A DNA stretch of 7,207 nucleotides from Chloroflexota bacterium (GTDB taxonomy: Bacteria > Chloroflexota > Limnocylindria > Limnocylindrales > Limnocylindraceae). The notes beneath the pieces are model-generated. The model did no database searches. It was not told where the DNA came from and worked only from the letters and a program-made list of their open reading frames with translations. This document shows, one piece after another, positions 1-6,471 of the stretch. The stretch covers positions 1-7,207 of the forward strand of contig DMUR01000109.1 of NCBI GenBank assembly GCA_003476885.1, given 5' to 3'. The translations under genes were made by a program, and so were the position numbers. Position 1 is the stretch's first letter; the number at the start of each line of letters is the position of its first letter.

Positions 1-1110
1 CTTCGCACCTTCAAACTGCTTCTTTGCATACTCGGCCCCACGAACTGGGAGCGGCACTTCGGACCAGCCCCACGAAAGTGGAGAGACTGGTGCGGCGACT
101 TCACGGCCTCCGTACGCGCTGGTGATTGCGGATGGGTTGAGAAGCGCGCGGAGTCCAAGGCGGAGTTTTGGGTGACGGAGCACGGTACGTGGACGCAAAT
201 TGACCGCAATCCCATTGAAGGTGGTGGAGCCCAGCTCAACGGTGCGACCGGTGGTCAGCTCTGCCGCCACTGTCCCCTCTCGGCCAACTCCAACCAGCGC
301 ATCCAGGTCGCCTGCGCGCCATGCGTTGAGCCCCTCCTCTTCCGTGCCATAGAAGCGGAGTGCGATCGACTCAACAGCGAGACCGGTTGCCCCCTCTCGC
401 ATGAGCGAGCGAGCCGCAAGATCTCCCGCGAGAAGGTCGTCACGCACTTCAAGTGCGGCCGCCCCGCCATCCATCGCGACAACTCGGAATGGGCCGCTCC
501 CCATTGGGGTTGCGGCCGCCTCAAGTTGCGGAATGTCGCGTGCAGCACTTCCACTAAAGAGGTGTGCTGGAAGAAGTGGGAGCGTGCCGAGGAGCGCAGG
601 GAGGTTTGCGAGTGCGCGTGGCGCACGAACCACAAGATCTCCGGTGGTCTCACTTACCTCAACGGTGAGTGCCTCCCAATAGCCGCCGTCAAGTCGCAGC
701 TCGCCAGCAAGACCAAGGGTCAGCTGCGCATCGGCGGCGGTGACCGGTGTGCCGTCCTCCCAACGTGCCGCAGGGTCAAGCACAAACGTCCATGCGAGCC
801 CGTCCTCGCTGACACTCCATGAGGTTGCCAGATCTGCCGTTGGGTATCCGCTCGTGTCGAGTCGGGTCAGTCCGCGGTAGGTGAGCGCAACAATCGCGCG
901 ATCGGCGCCTGTTGACGCAAAGAGTGGAAGTGGTCGCTCAGGAAGGCCGATGACGCCTTCGCGAAGCGTCGTTGGACCGCTCGGCAGAGTGATCCCAATT
1001 GAGAGTCCGCCCCCGGGTCGACCCCCTCCAATGACCCCCGCTTGTGCCAACGCGCTCGCCAGCGCCACAGTAAAGAAGAGAAAGATCGCGATGCGTCGCA
1101 ATGGGCTCAT
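1..1110 (-). CDS. ABC transporter solute-binding protein, family 5 (peptide/nickel type), C-terminus missing
   Basis: An open frame runs from ATG at 1110 to the left edge with no stop: 370 codons, so it is 3'-partial. It is the extracytoplasmic receptor of an ABC importer, most likely for peptides; the ligand cannot be told. Residues 1-24 form a signal peptide (RR at 5-6, hydrophobic core 7-22, AxA-type cleavage after residue 22 or 24). Family 5 hallmarks follow: a YRGLTRLD segment at 78-85, a DG-x-W-x-F stretch near 103-109, WEDGTPVTAAD at 117-127 (the family's W-x-DG-x-P-x-TA-x-D signature) and GSGPFRV at 204-210. Family members are usually 500-600 residues, so roughly the last third lies outside. 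No cysteine appears in the visible part, so there is no lipobox. An AGGAGG ribosome-binding site at 1116-1121 fixes the start. No permease or ATPase gene is in the window. Confidence 0.9.
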   Translation of the reverse strand, partial: MSPLRRIAIFLFFTVALASALAQAGVIGGGRPGGGLSIGITLPSGPTTLREGVIGLPERPLPLFASTGADRAIVALTYRGLTRLDTSGYPTADLATSWSVSEDGLAWTFVLDPAARWEDGTPVTAADAQLTLGLAGELRLDGGYWEALTVEVSETTGDLVVRAPRALANLPALLGTLPLLPAHLFSGSAARDIPQLEAAATPMGSGPFRVVAMDGGAAALEVRDDLLAGDLAARSLMREGATGLAVESIALRFYGTEEEGLNAWRAGDLDALVGVGREGTVAAELTTGRTVELGSTTFNGIAVNLRPRTVLRHPKLRLGLRALLNPSAITSAYGGREVAAPVSPLSWGWSEVPLPVRGAEYAKKQFEGAK

Positions 1111-1155
1111 TGAGGCCTCCTGTCGCGCGCGTCCATGGGCGAGGTGCCCCCTCGG
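1111..1155 (-). other. Spacer between secG and the solute-binding protein gene
   Basis: This 45 bp gap contains the ribosome-binding site and a weak inverted repeat: a five-base CGAGG/CCTCG stem at 1140-1144 and 1150-1154 around a five-base loop. No T-run follows it, so it is not a convincing intrinsic terminator. No promoter stands out, so co-transcription with secG is likely. Confidence 0.5.
1116..1121 (-). promoter_or_regulatory. Strong ribosome-binding site of the solute-binding protein gene
   Basis: On the minus strand this reads AGGAGG, a perfect Shine-Dalgarno core, five bases before the ATG at 1110. It is the best ribosome-binding site in the window and suggests high translation, as expected for a secreted receptor. 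Confidence 0.85.
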
Positions 1156-1377
1156 TTAGTTGGACTGGAGATAGCCAACCAGCGAGAAGAGCACGAAGAG
1201 AATCGTCAGCAACACGGTAAACCGCATCAACTGTCGCTCTACTCCACGGCGTGATCGGTAGACGCTTGAATCGCCACCGAATGCAGAGCTGAGGCCAATG
1301 CCTCGCGCCTGCATCAGGATTGCCACGATCAAGAAGATGCTCACGATGATCTGGCCAACGGCAAGGATGGGGTTCAT
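1156..1377 (-). CDS. secG: Preprotein translocase subunit SecG
   Basis: Small membrane subunit of the SecYEG channel; it supports SecA-driven export across the cytoplasmic membrane. The 73 residues, a usual length, have the family plan: a first membrane helix at about 3-23, a cytoplasmic loop containing the SecG signature GLSSAFGG at 28-35, a basic stretch at 41-48, and a second helix at about 50-70. The ATG at 1377 is supported by GGAGG at 1383-1387, five bases upstream; the stop is TAA. The gene lies 58 bp after gpmI and 45 bp before a secreted solute-binding protein, which is a likely Sec client. SecG downstream of glycolytic genes is a known arrangement in Gram-positive bacteria. Confidence 0.95.
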   Translation of the reverse strand: MNPILAVGQIIVSIFLIVAILMQARGIGLSSAFGGDSSVYRSRRGVERQLMRFTVLLTILFVLFSLVGYLQSN

Positions 1378-1382
1378 GGATA

Positions 1383-1387
1383 CCTCC
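1383..1387 (-). promoter_or_regulatory. Ribosome-binding site of secG
   Basis: GGAGG on the minus strand, five bases before the secG ATG. It fixes the start codon of this very short gene. Confidence 0.8.
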
Positions 1388-1417
1388 GATGCATGCGCGG
1401 CAATCCCGCGTTTCGCG

Positions 1418-1423
1418 ATTGTA
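1418..1423 (-). promoter_or_regulatory. Candidate extended -10 promoter element before secG
   Basis: The minus strand reads TGC followed by TACAAT, matching the extended -10 form TG-N-TANAAT. It sits in the 58 bp gap between gpmI and secG, the largest non-coding stretch in the block, about 40 bases before the secG ATG. No good -35 box is visible 17 bases upstream, where the sequence is G-rich, but extended -10 promoters often do without one. It could give secG and the solute-binding protein gene transcription independent of the upstream operon. This rests on a short motif only. Confidence 0.4.
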
Positions 1424-1435
1424 GCACCCCGCCCC

Positions 1436-2971
1436 TTACGCCCGAGCGAGCAGCGATCGGCCCGTCATCGTGGGGGGAAGCGCGAGTCCGGTGAGGGCAC
1501 CGATCGTCGGCGCGATATCTTCAAGAGCGCCGTCCACGAGCTGATACCCGTCTATCCGATCACCTGCGATCAGGATGGGGACACGGGCGAGGGTGTGACT
1601 AGTCACCGGTTCTCCTGCCGCTGTCACCATCGTCTCTGCGTTCCCGTGATCTGCGGTAACCACGAGTGTTGCACCGGGTCGCGCGCGTACCGCCGCTGCG
1701 ATCCTTCCCAGGGCGTGGTCTACCGCTTCACAGGCACGGACCGTGGCGCTGAAGTCTCCCGTGTGTCCAACCATGTCTGGGTTTGCAAGGTTGGCAAGGA
1801 TGAACGCCTCGCTCCCCTCTGCGAGCGCCGCTACCACCGCATCCGCAATCTCCGCTGCTCGCATCTCTGGTGCCTGATCGTACGTTGCTACGGGGAGGCT
1901 CGAGATCAGCATGCGTCGTTCACCAGGGAGAGCCGCTTCATGGCCACCATTGAAGAAGTACGTCACATGCGCGTACTTCTCCGTCTCTGCCACATGGAAC
2001 TGCTTCAGGCCCACGTCAGCAATCGCTGAGGCGAGTGAGGGTACCTGCGCTGGTCCGAAGAGTGCAGGGGTCGCCGCCTCCTCGCCGTAGGAGCTCATCC
2101 CCCAAACTGGAACGGGGAGCGTCGAGGGACGCTCGAAGTGCGAGAAGTTCGGCGCGCTCAGCGCGGCCGCAAGTTGTCGCGCCCGATCTGCACGAAAATT
2201 CGCGTGAATCAGCACATCTCCTGGTCGGATCGCGGCCTCCTCGCCCTCAAGAGTCACCGTTGGAACGATAAACTCATCACTCTCACCGCGCGCATATCCC
2301 TGCTCGATCGCATCACGCGCGCTCTCTGCCCGCAGGCCATCCGCAGCAGCGATCGCTGCAACGGCGAGTGCAGTTCTCTCCCACCGCTGATCGCGATCCA
2401 TTGCAAAGTAGCGCCCGGAGACCGAAGCGATCTTTGCCTGAGGGGCGAAGCGTGCGAGACGCGCGTCTAGGTCGGCGAGATAGCCGAGGGCGGAGCGTGG
2501 CGGCGTATCTCGACCATCAAGGAAGAGGTGAAGATAGACATGGCACTCGCCACTCGCCTCAGCGGCGGCGGCGAGTGCAACAAGGTGCTCATCGTGCGCA
2601 TGCACACCACCTGGCCCCATGAGACTGCAGAGATGGAGGCGACCACCCTCAGCAGCGCGGAGCGCTCGGAGCAGCTCTGGCTGCTCAGAGAAGGTTCCGT
2701 TTTCAATTGCTGCACTAATGCGTGGCAAGTCTTGTGGAACCCGCTGTCCTGATCCGATGTTTAGATGACCGACCTCGCTGTTTCCCATCTGCCCTTCGGG
2801 GAGACCGACGGCTGCACCACTTGCATCAAGTTCGGCGTGTGGCCAGTGAGCGCGCAGGTCTTGCCACGCGGGCATCGCCGCAGCGACGATCGCATCTCCT
2901 GGTGCACCTGCTCCAATGCCAAAGCCGTCAATGATGAGCAGAACGAGTGGACGATCTGCCGCCAAGTTCAT
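1436..2971 (-). CDS. gpmI: 2,3-bisphosphoglycerate-independent phosphoglycerate mutase
   Basis: Interconverts 3-phosphoglycerate and 2-phosphoglycerate in glycolysis and gluconeogenesis; a cytoplasmic, metal-dependent (usually Mn) alkaline-phosphatase-superfamily enzyme. At 511 residues it has the full family length. Visible catalytic features are the metal ligand D15 in IIDGFG, the phosphorylated nucleophile S65 in GQMGNSEVGHLN, the substrate-binding H126 in HAHDEH, DGRDTPPR at 152-159, the GRYFAMDRD segment at 186-193, D399 and H403 in NPDMVGHTGDF, D441 and H442 in TADHGNAE, and H459 in SHT. All key residues are present, so it should be active. The ATG overlaps the tpiA stop as ATGA, implying translational coupling; its own ribosome-binding site is weak. 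The stop is TAA. Confidence 0.97.
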   Translation of the reverse strand: MNLAADRPLVLLIIDGFGIGAGAPGDAIVAAAMPAWQDLRAHWPHAELDASGAAVGLPEGQMGNSEVGHLNIGSGQRVPQDLPRISAAIENGTFSEQPELLRALRAAEGGRLHLCSLMGPGGVHAHDEHLVALAAAAEASGECHVYLHLFLDGRDTPPRSALGYLADLDARLARFAPQAKIASVSGRYFAMDRDQRWERTALAVAAIAAADGLRAESARDAIEQGYARGESDEFIVPTVTLEGEEAAIRPGDVLIHANFRADRARQLAAALSAPNFSHFERPSTLPVPVWGMSSYGEEAATPALFGPAQVPSLASAIADVGLKQFHVAETEKYAHVTYFFNGGHEAALPGERRMLISSLPVATYDQAPEMRAAEIADAVVAALAEGSEAFILANLANPDMVGHTGDFSATVRACEAVDHALGRIAAAVRARPGATLVVTADHGNAETMVTAAGEPVTSHTLARVPILIAGDRIDGYQLVDGALEDIAPTIGALTGLALPPTMTGRSLLARA

Positions 2972-3759
2972 TGTGCGGATCCAAGGGCAGCGGCAATGTC
3001 GAGCAGGCTCTCACTCGACAGCGACGCGCCTCCGACCAACAGGCCATCCAATCGAGATGCACCCGCGCCAGCAAAGAAGGGTGCCGCATGGGCCGCACGC
3101 ACACTTCCGCCGTACAAGATCTGCATCTGATCACTACTCCCCTCCCGAATTGCAGCCGCCATCCCTCCTGCAAGTTCAGGGTCCGCGGATGCCCCACTTC
3201 CGATCGCCCAGACCGGTTCATATGCAACGAGGGTTCCTGCCTCAAGGAGCGCCGTGAGACTGCATCCAGCCTGCGCCGCACTCCCCGCCAGCTCGTCCCA
3301 CTGCGCACGCACTTCGGCGTAGCGCTGCTCTATCGTTGCCTCTCGGGCTGTGTCACCAACGCAGATGATCGGCATCAGTCCGGCAGCAACCGCTCGAGCG
3401 ACCTTCTTTCCAATCTGCGTACTGGTCTCGCCAAGGTTGCGCCGCTCTGAGTGTCCGATGATCACCGCGCCCGCAATGCCGAGAAGGTGCGTTGCAGGAG
3501 TTTCACCCGTGTAGGCCCCTGGCTCGAGCGCCGACACATCTTGAGCGGCAACGCCGATCTGCAGCGACGCGTGCTCCCTCTGCAGGAGTGAGGCAACAGG
3601 TACCAGGCCGAGCGCGGAGGGGGCAATCATCAGACTCCCTGGCAGGAGCCCCCTGCGCCGAGCATCGTTGGCGATCACTCCCGCCAGGAGAACCTCCTCG
3701 CCAGGAGGAAGGTTCGCCTTCCAGTTCGCAACGAGGAGCGGTAGCGCACGGTTCATCAT
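2968..3759 (-). CDS. tpiA: Triose-phosphate isomerase
   Basis: Interconverts dihydroxyacetone phosphate and glyceraldehyde 3-phosphate; a cytoplasmic (beta/alpha)8 barrel. At 263 residues the length is normal for bacteria. Catalytic residues are N12 and K14 in ANWKAN, H103 in IIGHSERR and E181 in YEPVWAIGSG (start of the flexible lid loop), with the phosphate-binding LYGGSV near the C-terminus. Two small departures: CVGD at 133-136 where CVGE is usual, and a lid C-terminal hinge reading ASA where KTA-like is common. Two adjacent ATGs (3759 and 3756) are possible starts; a longer TTG-initiated frame from 3810 would overlap whiA by 44 bases and adds non-homologous residues, so I reject it. No Shine-Dalgarno sequence precedes the start. 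whiA ends seven bases upstream and gpmI overlaps the stop by four. Confidence 0.95.
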   Translation of the reverse strand: MMNRALPLLVANWKANLPPGEEVLLAGVIANDARRRGLLPGSLMIAPSALGLVPVASLLQREHASLQIGVAAQDVSALEPGAYTGETPATHLLGIAGAVIIGHSERRNLGETSTQIGKKVARAVAAGLMPIICVGDTAREATIEQRYAEVRAQWDELAGSAAQAGCSLTALLEAGTLVAYEPVWAIGSGASADPELAGGMAAAIREGSSDQMQILYGGSVRAAHAAPFFAGAGASRLDGLLVGGASLSSESLLDIAAALGSAQ

Positions 3760-3766
3760 ACGGAGA

Positions 3767-4576
3767 TCATGGCAGAACGCGTGGTGGAAGTGCCGCCGCC
3801 TGACGCTCAAGGGAGCGAAGGCTGCGCTGCACGGCGCTGCGCGTCAGGCGAAGTCGCTCCCCAAGCTCTGCGATCGTTGCGTCGGGGTGCGCACGCCGAG
3901 CCTCAGCAACGCGTCGCGTTGGCCCGCTCGCATCAAGCGCTCCGGCATCGTCCAGTCTTCGAATCGCCTCAGCCTGCCGCATCCCCGCACGGACGGTTCG
4001 CTGCAGATTCGCCGTCTCCGCATTGATGCTTCGATTCAACTCACCGCGCACTTCGCGCAGCACGCCGCGTGCCTCCATCTCTGCAACGGAACTCCCCGCA
4101 CCGAGTCGTCGCAAGAGATCAAAGATCTCAGCGTGGCTCTTCCACACGATCACTCCACGTCCACGCCGAGCACGAAGCGTTCCAGGGAGTCCCGCCTGCG
4201 AGAAGGCGTGCAGAAGTAGCGTCGCCTCGTTTTGCGCGAGCACCACCTCCAAATGGATTCGCCCAGTTGCAAGGGAGAGCGAGCCCCGAGCTAAGAGCCT
4301 TCCTCGAAGGAATGCGAGACGACAGTGCTGTGGAGCCCGTGGCGCAACCACCAGTGCGGCACGCCGTAGCGCTCGCTCCGCTGGAGTCCCCGTCTCTCCG
4401 CCAGTGCCTGTGTCTCCGCTGAGCTGATGCACCGTACGAGCGATCGCCACATCGGATCGACGACCTGCGTCGCGGAGCCCGTCAAGTTCAGCCGCCCGAC
4501 AGCACTGCTGGGTTGGGAGGACTGCCGCCAGTTCATGCCGCACATTAGCAACGAGCTCACGTGCACTCTGGCTCAC
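3767..4576 (-). CDS. whiA: WhiA-family DNA-binding regulator
   Basis: WhiA proteins carry a degenerate LAGLIDADG homing-endonuclease-like fold plus a C-terminal helix-turn-helix. They activate sporulation-division genes in Streptomyces and affect division and chromosome segregation in Bacillus. Here the LAGLIDADG-like part is visible as FLRGRLLARGSLSL (89-102) followed by HLEVVL (108-113). The WhiA central signature follows: KSHAEIFDLLRRLGA at 146-160 and NRSINAETANLQRT at 181-194, with conserved N181, R182, N185 and N190. The helix-turn-helix covers about 232-260. At 269 residues it is shorter than the usual 300-330, and the region before residue 85 looks poorly conserved. The GTG start overlaps the yvcK stop (GTGA) and has AAGGTGGT six bases upstream. 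Position after rapZ-yvcK supports the call. Confidence 0.93.
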   Translation of the reverse strand: MSQSARELVANVRHELAAVLPTQQCCRAAELDGLRDAGRRSDVAIARTVHQLSGDTGTGGETGTPAERALRRAALVVAPRAPQHCRLAFLRGRLLARGSLSLATGRIHLEVVLAQNEATLLLHAFSQAGLPGTLRARRGRGVIVWKSHAEIFDLLRRLGAGSSVAEMEARGVLREVRGELNRSINAETANLQRTVRAGMRQAEAIRRLDDAGALDASGPTRRVAEARRAHPDATIAELGERLRLTRSAVQRSLRSLERQAAALPPRVLP

Positions 4577-5586
4577 GAACGCACCACCTTCAGAAGCGGT
4601 CGCGAGCGCACGAGGGCCTGCGCGAGGAGTACTGGGTCATGGAGGTGCGGGCGGAGTCGCGAGGCGATCGCGCGCACTTCGATCGGAGGGCGCGGAACCC
4701 CACTGACACTCGCGCTCCTCGTGAAGCACGGCTGCAGCGGTACCCCGACCTCGCCACTCCCGCGTCGCGCGACCGACGAAGCGAGTACGAGGTCAATCAG
4801 ATTCGCCGCACCGTGCTCCACCAGCGCGTCAAGGTGCGCGTCGAGATCCATCCCTTCCGTCTCACCCTCCTGCTCATCCACGTTCGCAACCCAGATCAGC
4901 GGTGCTCGCCGCAGCGCGAGCGCCTCGCGAATCTCCGGAACGAGGAGGTGCGGGATGAGGCTCGTATAGAGACTTCCAGGCCCAAGAACGAGCAGATCAG
5001 CTTCTCGAATCGCATCGAGCGCGCTCGCAGTGGCTTTGATGGTTCCCGCATCCAGAGATACCGATGCAATGCCTCGCGTTCGCGCAAGCGCCGCCTGGCC
5101 GATCACACTGACACCACCACGGGTGCGCCCCCGTAGACGTAACGCTTCGGATGTTGCGGGGATCACGCGCCCGCGCACATGGAGGATCCGATGGACTCGC
5201 TCTATGCCGCGTTCAAGATCCCCGTCCTCCTCGGCGATCGCCGCTGCCAAGAGGAGGTTCCCAACAGGGTGACCACGTGTCGCTCCGTGCTCTGCTGGGA
5301 GGCGATGCTGGAGAAGCGCACCCGCCGTTGATTCGGCATCGGCGAGTGCAATTAGGCAGTTGCGAAGATCACCGACTGGTGGGATGCCGAGTTGTTCGCG
5401 GAGAATTCCGGAGGAACCCCCATCATCCGCGAGCGAGACGATTGCGGTGAGCGCCACCCCCTCTCGCTTAAGTCCGCGGAGCGCGGTGGCCATCCCGGTT
5501 CCACCACCGAGCACCACGACGCGGCGACCTCCATCATGCAAACGTCTCTCCTGCAACGCGCGCCAAAGACGGGAGCGAAGCCCCAC
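4573..5586 (-). CDS. yvcK: YvcK/CofD-like gluconeogenesis factor
   Basis: YvcK proteins bind UDP-sugars and are needed for normal cell-wall synthesis and growth on gluconeogenic carbon sources in Bacillus; they share the CofD (2-phospho-lactate transferase) fold but are not F420 enzymes. The 337-residue protein shows the nucleotide-binding GGGTGMATALRGLK at 27-40, DDGGSSG at 54-60, GDLRNCLIAL at 72-81, GHPVGNLLL at 105-113, GPGSLYTSLIPHLL at 202-215 and QEGETEGM at 239-246. The last replaces the usual TQPGET-type loop preceding GET. GTG at 5586 is the start: no in-frame ATG precedes the glycine-rich loop, and GAGGAG lies seven bases upstream at 5594-5599 inside the last rapZ codons. It follows rapZ by three bases and overlaps whiA by four. 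Confidence 0.95.
   Translation of the reverse strand: MGLRSRLWRALQERRLHDGGRRVVVLGGGTGMATALRGLKREGVALTAIVSLADDGGSSGILREQLGIPPVGDLRNCLIALADAESTAGALLQHRLPAEHGATRGHPVGNLLLAAAIAEEDGDLERGIERVHRILHVRGRVIPATSEALRLRGRTRGGVSVIGQAALARTRGIASVSLDAGTIKATASALDAIREADLLVLGPGSLYTSLIPHLLVPEIREALALRRAPLIWVANVDEQEGETEGMDLDAHLDALVEHGAANLIDLVLASSVARRGSGEVGVPLQPCFTRSASVSGVPRPPIEVRAIASRLRPHLHDPVLLAQALVRSRPLLKVVRS
4583..4590 (-). promoter_or_regulatory. Ribosome-binding site deciding the whiA GTG start
   Basis: AAGGTGGT on the minus strand matches AAGGAGGT at seven of eight bases and stands six bases before GTG at 4576. It lies inside the 3' end of yvcK and supports the GTGA-overlap start. Confidence 0.65.
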
Positions 5587-5589
5587 CGG

Positions 5590-6471
5590 TTAGCTCCTCG
5601 CGAGATCGCGATGCTCCACCACAATCGGGGCGGAACCAGCGATCGCCGGAAGGCGACGCGCGAGCGCCTCAACAATGGCAACGGACCGATGCCGACCTCC
5701 AGTGCAACCAATCGCAACACTCAGGCGGCCACGACCATCCGCCAGATAAGCGGGCACGCTTGCAGCAAGGTAGGTCTCGACTGACTGCAGCAAGGAAGCG
5801 CCGATCGGATCGCCCAATACGTAGTTGCTGATCTCGGGGGAACGACCATCGAGAGGGCGAAGCTCGGGCACCCAGTGCGGATTTGCCGCGGCGCGGACGT
5901 CAAACACGAGATCTGCTTCCAGAGGGATGCCGTGCTTATACCCGAAGCTCGTCAGGCGAATCGCCACTCGCTCGTCACTCTCGAGCGCCTCGGCCACAAG
6001 ACGATCGCGCAGCTCCCTCCCGCTGAGATCACTTGTGTCAATCACCGCATCCGCAGACTCGCGCGTTGCACTTAGCAGCATGCGCTCCGCTGCAATGGCA
6101 TCTGCAACAGATCTCGGTGCATCCACTGCTCCACCCAGCGGATGACGGTGTCGAGTTTCACTGAACCTTCGAATCAACACGTCATCGCGTGCATCCAAAT
6201 AGATGATCCGTGCACTCACGCCGATCGCCGCAGTCCCCGTGCGCACAAGTTCAATCGTCTTGCTCGGATCTCCATCTCGCGCATCGAGCACCAAGCAGAT
6301 CCGCGCGAACCGCTGTGGGTCAGCGGCAATCTTCTCCACGAGCGCTGGGAGCAGTTCGTGCGGAAGATTATCGATGGTACGAAAGCCAATATCTTCCAGC
6401 GACTTTGTCGCCGTTGTCTTCCCAGCGCCAGAAAGGCCGGTCAGGAGAATCACCCGTCGGTCGACGGTCAT
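5590..6471 (-). CDS. rapZ: RapZ-family nucleotide-binding protein (YvcJ-like)
   Basis: P-loop NTPase family. E. coli RapZ is an RNase E adaptor controlling glucosamine-6-phosphate synthase through small RNAs; Bacillus YvcJ hydrolyses nucleotides and affects competence. The RNA-adaptor role cannot be assumed here. The protein has 293 residues, the normal length. Visible features: Walker A GLSGAGKTT at 12-20; the following GFRTIDNLP at 29-37, a family signature; NPHWVPELRPLDGRSPE in the C-terminal half; and GCTGGRHRS at 255-263, the conserved C-terminal Cys-Thr-Gly-Gly-x-His-Arg-Ser motif. The ATG overlaps the tatC stop as ATGA; the upstream ribosome-binding site is weak, so coupling to tatC is likely. 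It forms the conserved regulatory triad with yvcK and whiA. Confidence 0.96.
   Translation of the reverse strand: MTVDRRVILLTGLSGAGKTTATKSLEDIGFRTIDNLPHELLPALVEKIAADPQRFARICLVLDARDGDPSKTIELVRTGTAAIGVSARIIYLDARDDVLIRRFSETRHRHPLGGAVDAPRSVADAIAAERMLLSATRESADAVIDTSDLSGRELRDRLVAEALESDERVAIRLTSFGYKHGIPLEADLVFDVRAAANPHWVPELRPLDGRSPEISNYVLGDPIGASLLQSVETYLAASVPAYLADGRGRLSVAIGCTGGRHRSVAIVEALARRLPAIAGSAPIVVEHRDLARS
5594..5599 (-). promoter_or_regulatory. Ribosome-binding site deciding the yvcK GTG start
   Basis: GAGGAG on the minus strand, within the last codons of rapZ and seven bases before GTG at 5586. It supports the GTG start where no ATG is available. Confidence 0.7.

Larger units (their letters stand above)
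1378..1435 (-). other. Intergenic spacer between gpmI and secG
   Basis: This 58 bp gap is the largest non-coding stretch in the window. On the minus strand it holds, in order, a G-rich run after the gpmI stop, the TGC-TACAAT promoter-like motif, a small CGCG-AAA-CGCG inverted repeat at 1407-1417, and the secG ribosome-binding site. The inverted repeat lacks a T-run, so no intrinsic terminator is supported. Confidence 0.6.

Noticed and set aside
255..653. 132-codon minus-strand open frame at the left end
   Set aside because: It is in a different frame from the solute-binding protein, which is open across the same region without interruption and has clear homology; the other translation is Arg/Ser-rich and motif-free.
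172..822. 216-codon plus-strand open frame at the left end
   Set aside because: It is antisense to the solute-binding protein frame, which carries family motifs, a signal peptide and a strong ribosome-binding site; the plus-strand translation shows no family features.
1140..1154. Hairpin after secG as a possible terminator
   Set aside because: The stem is only five base pairs and no T-run follows on the transcribed strand.
1405..1446. G-rich run after the gpmI stop as a possible G-quadruplex
   Set aside because: Three G-runs are close together but the fourth is about 19 bases away, so a stable intramolecular quadruplex is unlikely.
1298..2029. 243-codon plus-strand open frame opposite gpmI and secG
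   Set aside because: It lies antisense to two confidently identified genes, has no recognisable domain, and is rich in Arg, Cys and His as expected for a shadow frame in GC-rich coding DNA.
3760..3810. N-terminal extension of tpiA from a TTG codon
   Set aside because: The added 17 residues are His/Arg-rich, overlap whiA by 44 bases and lie before the point where the family homology begins.
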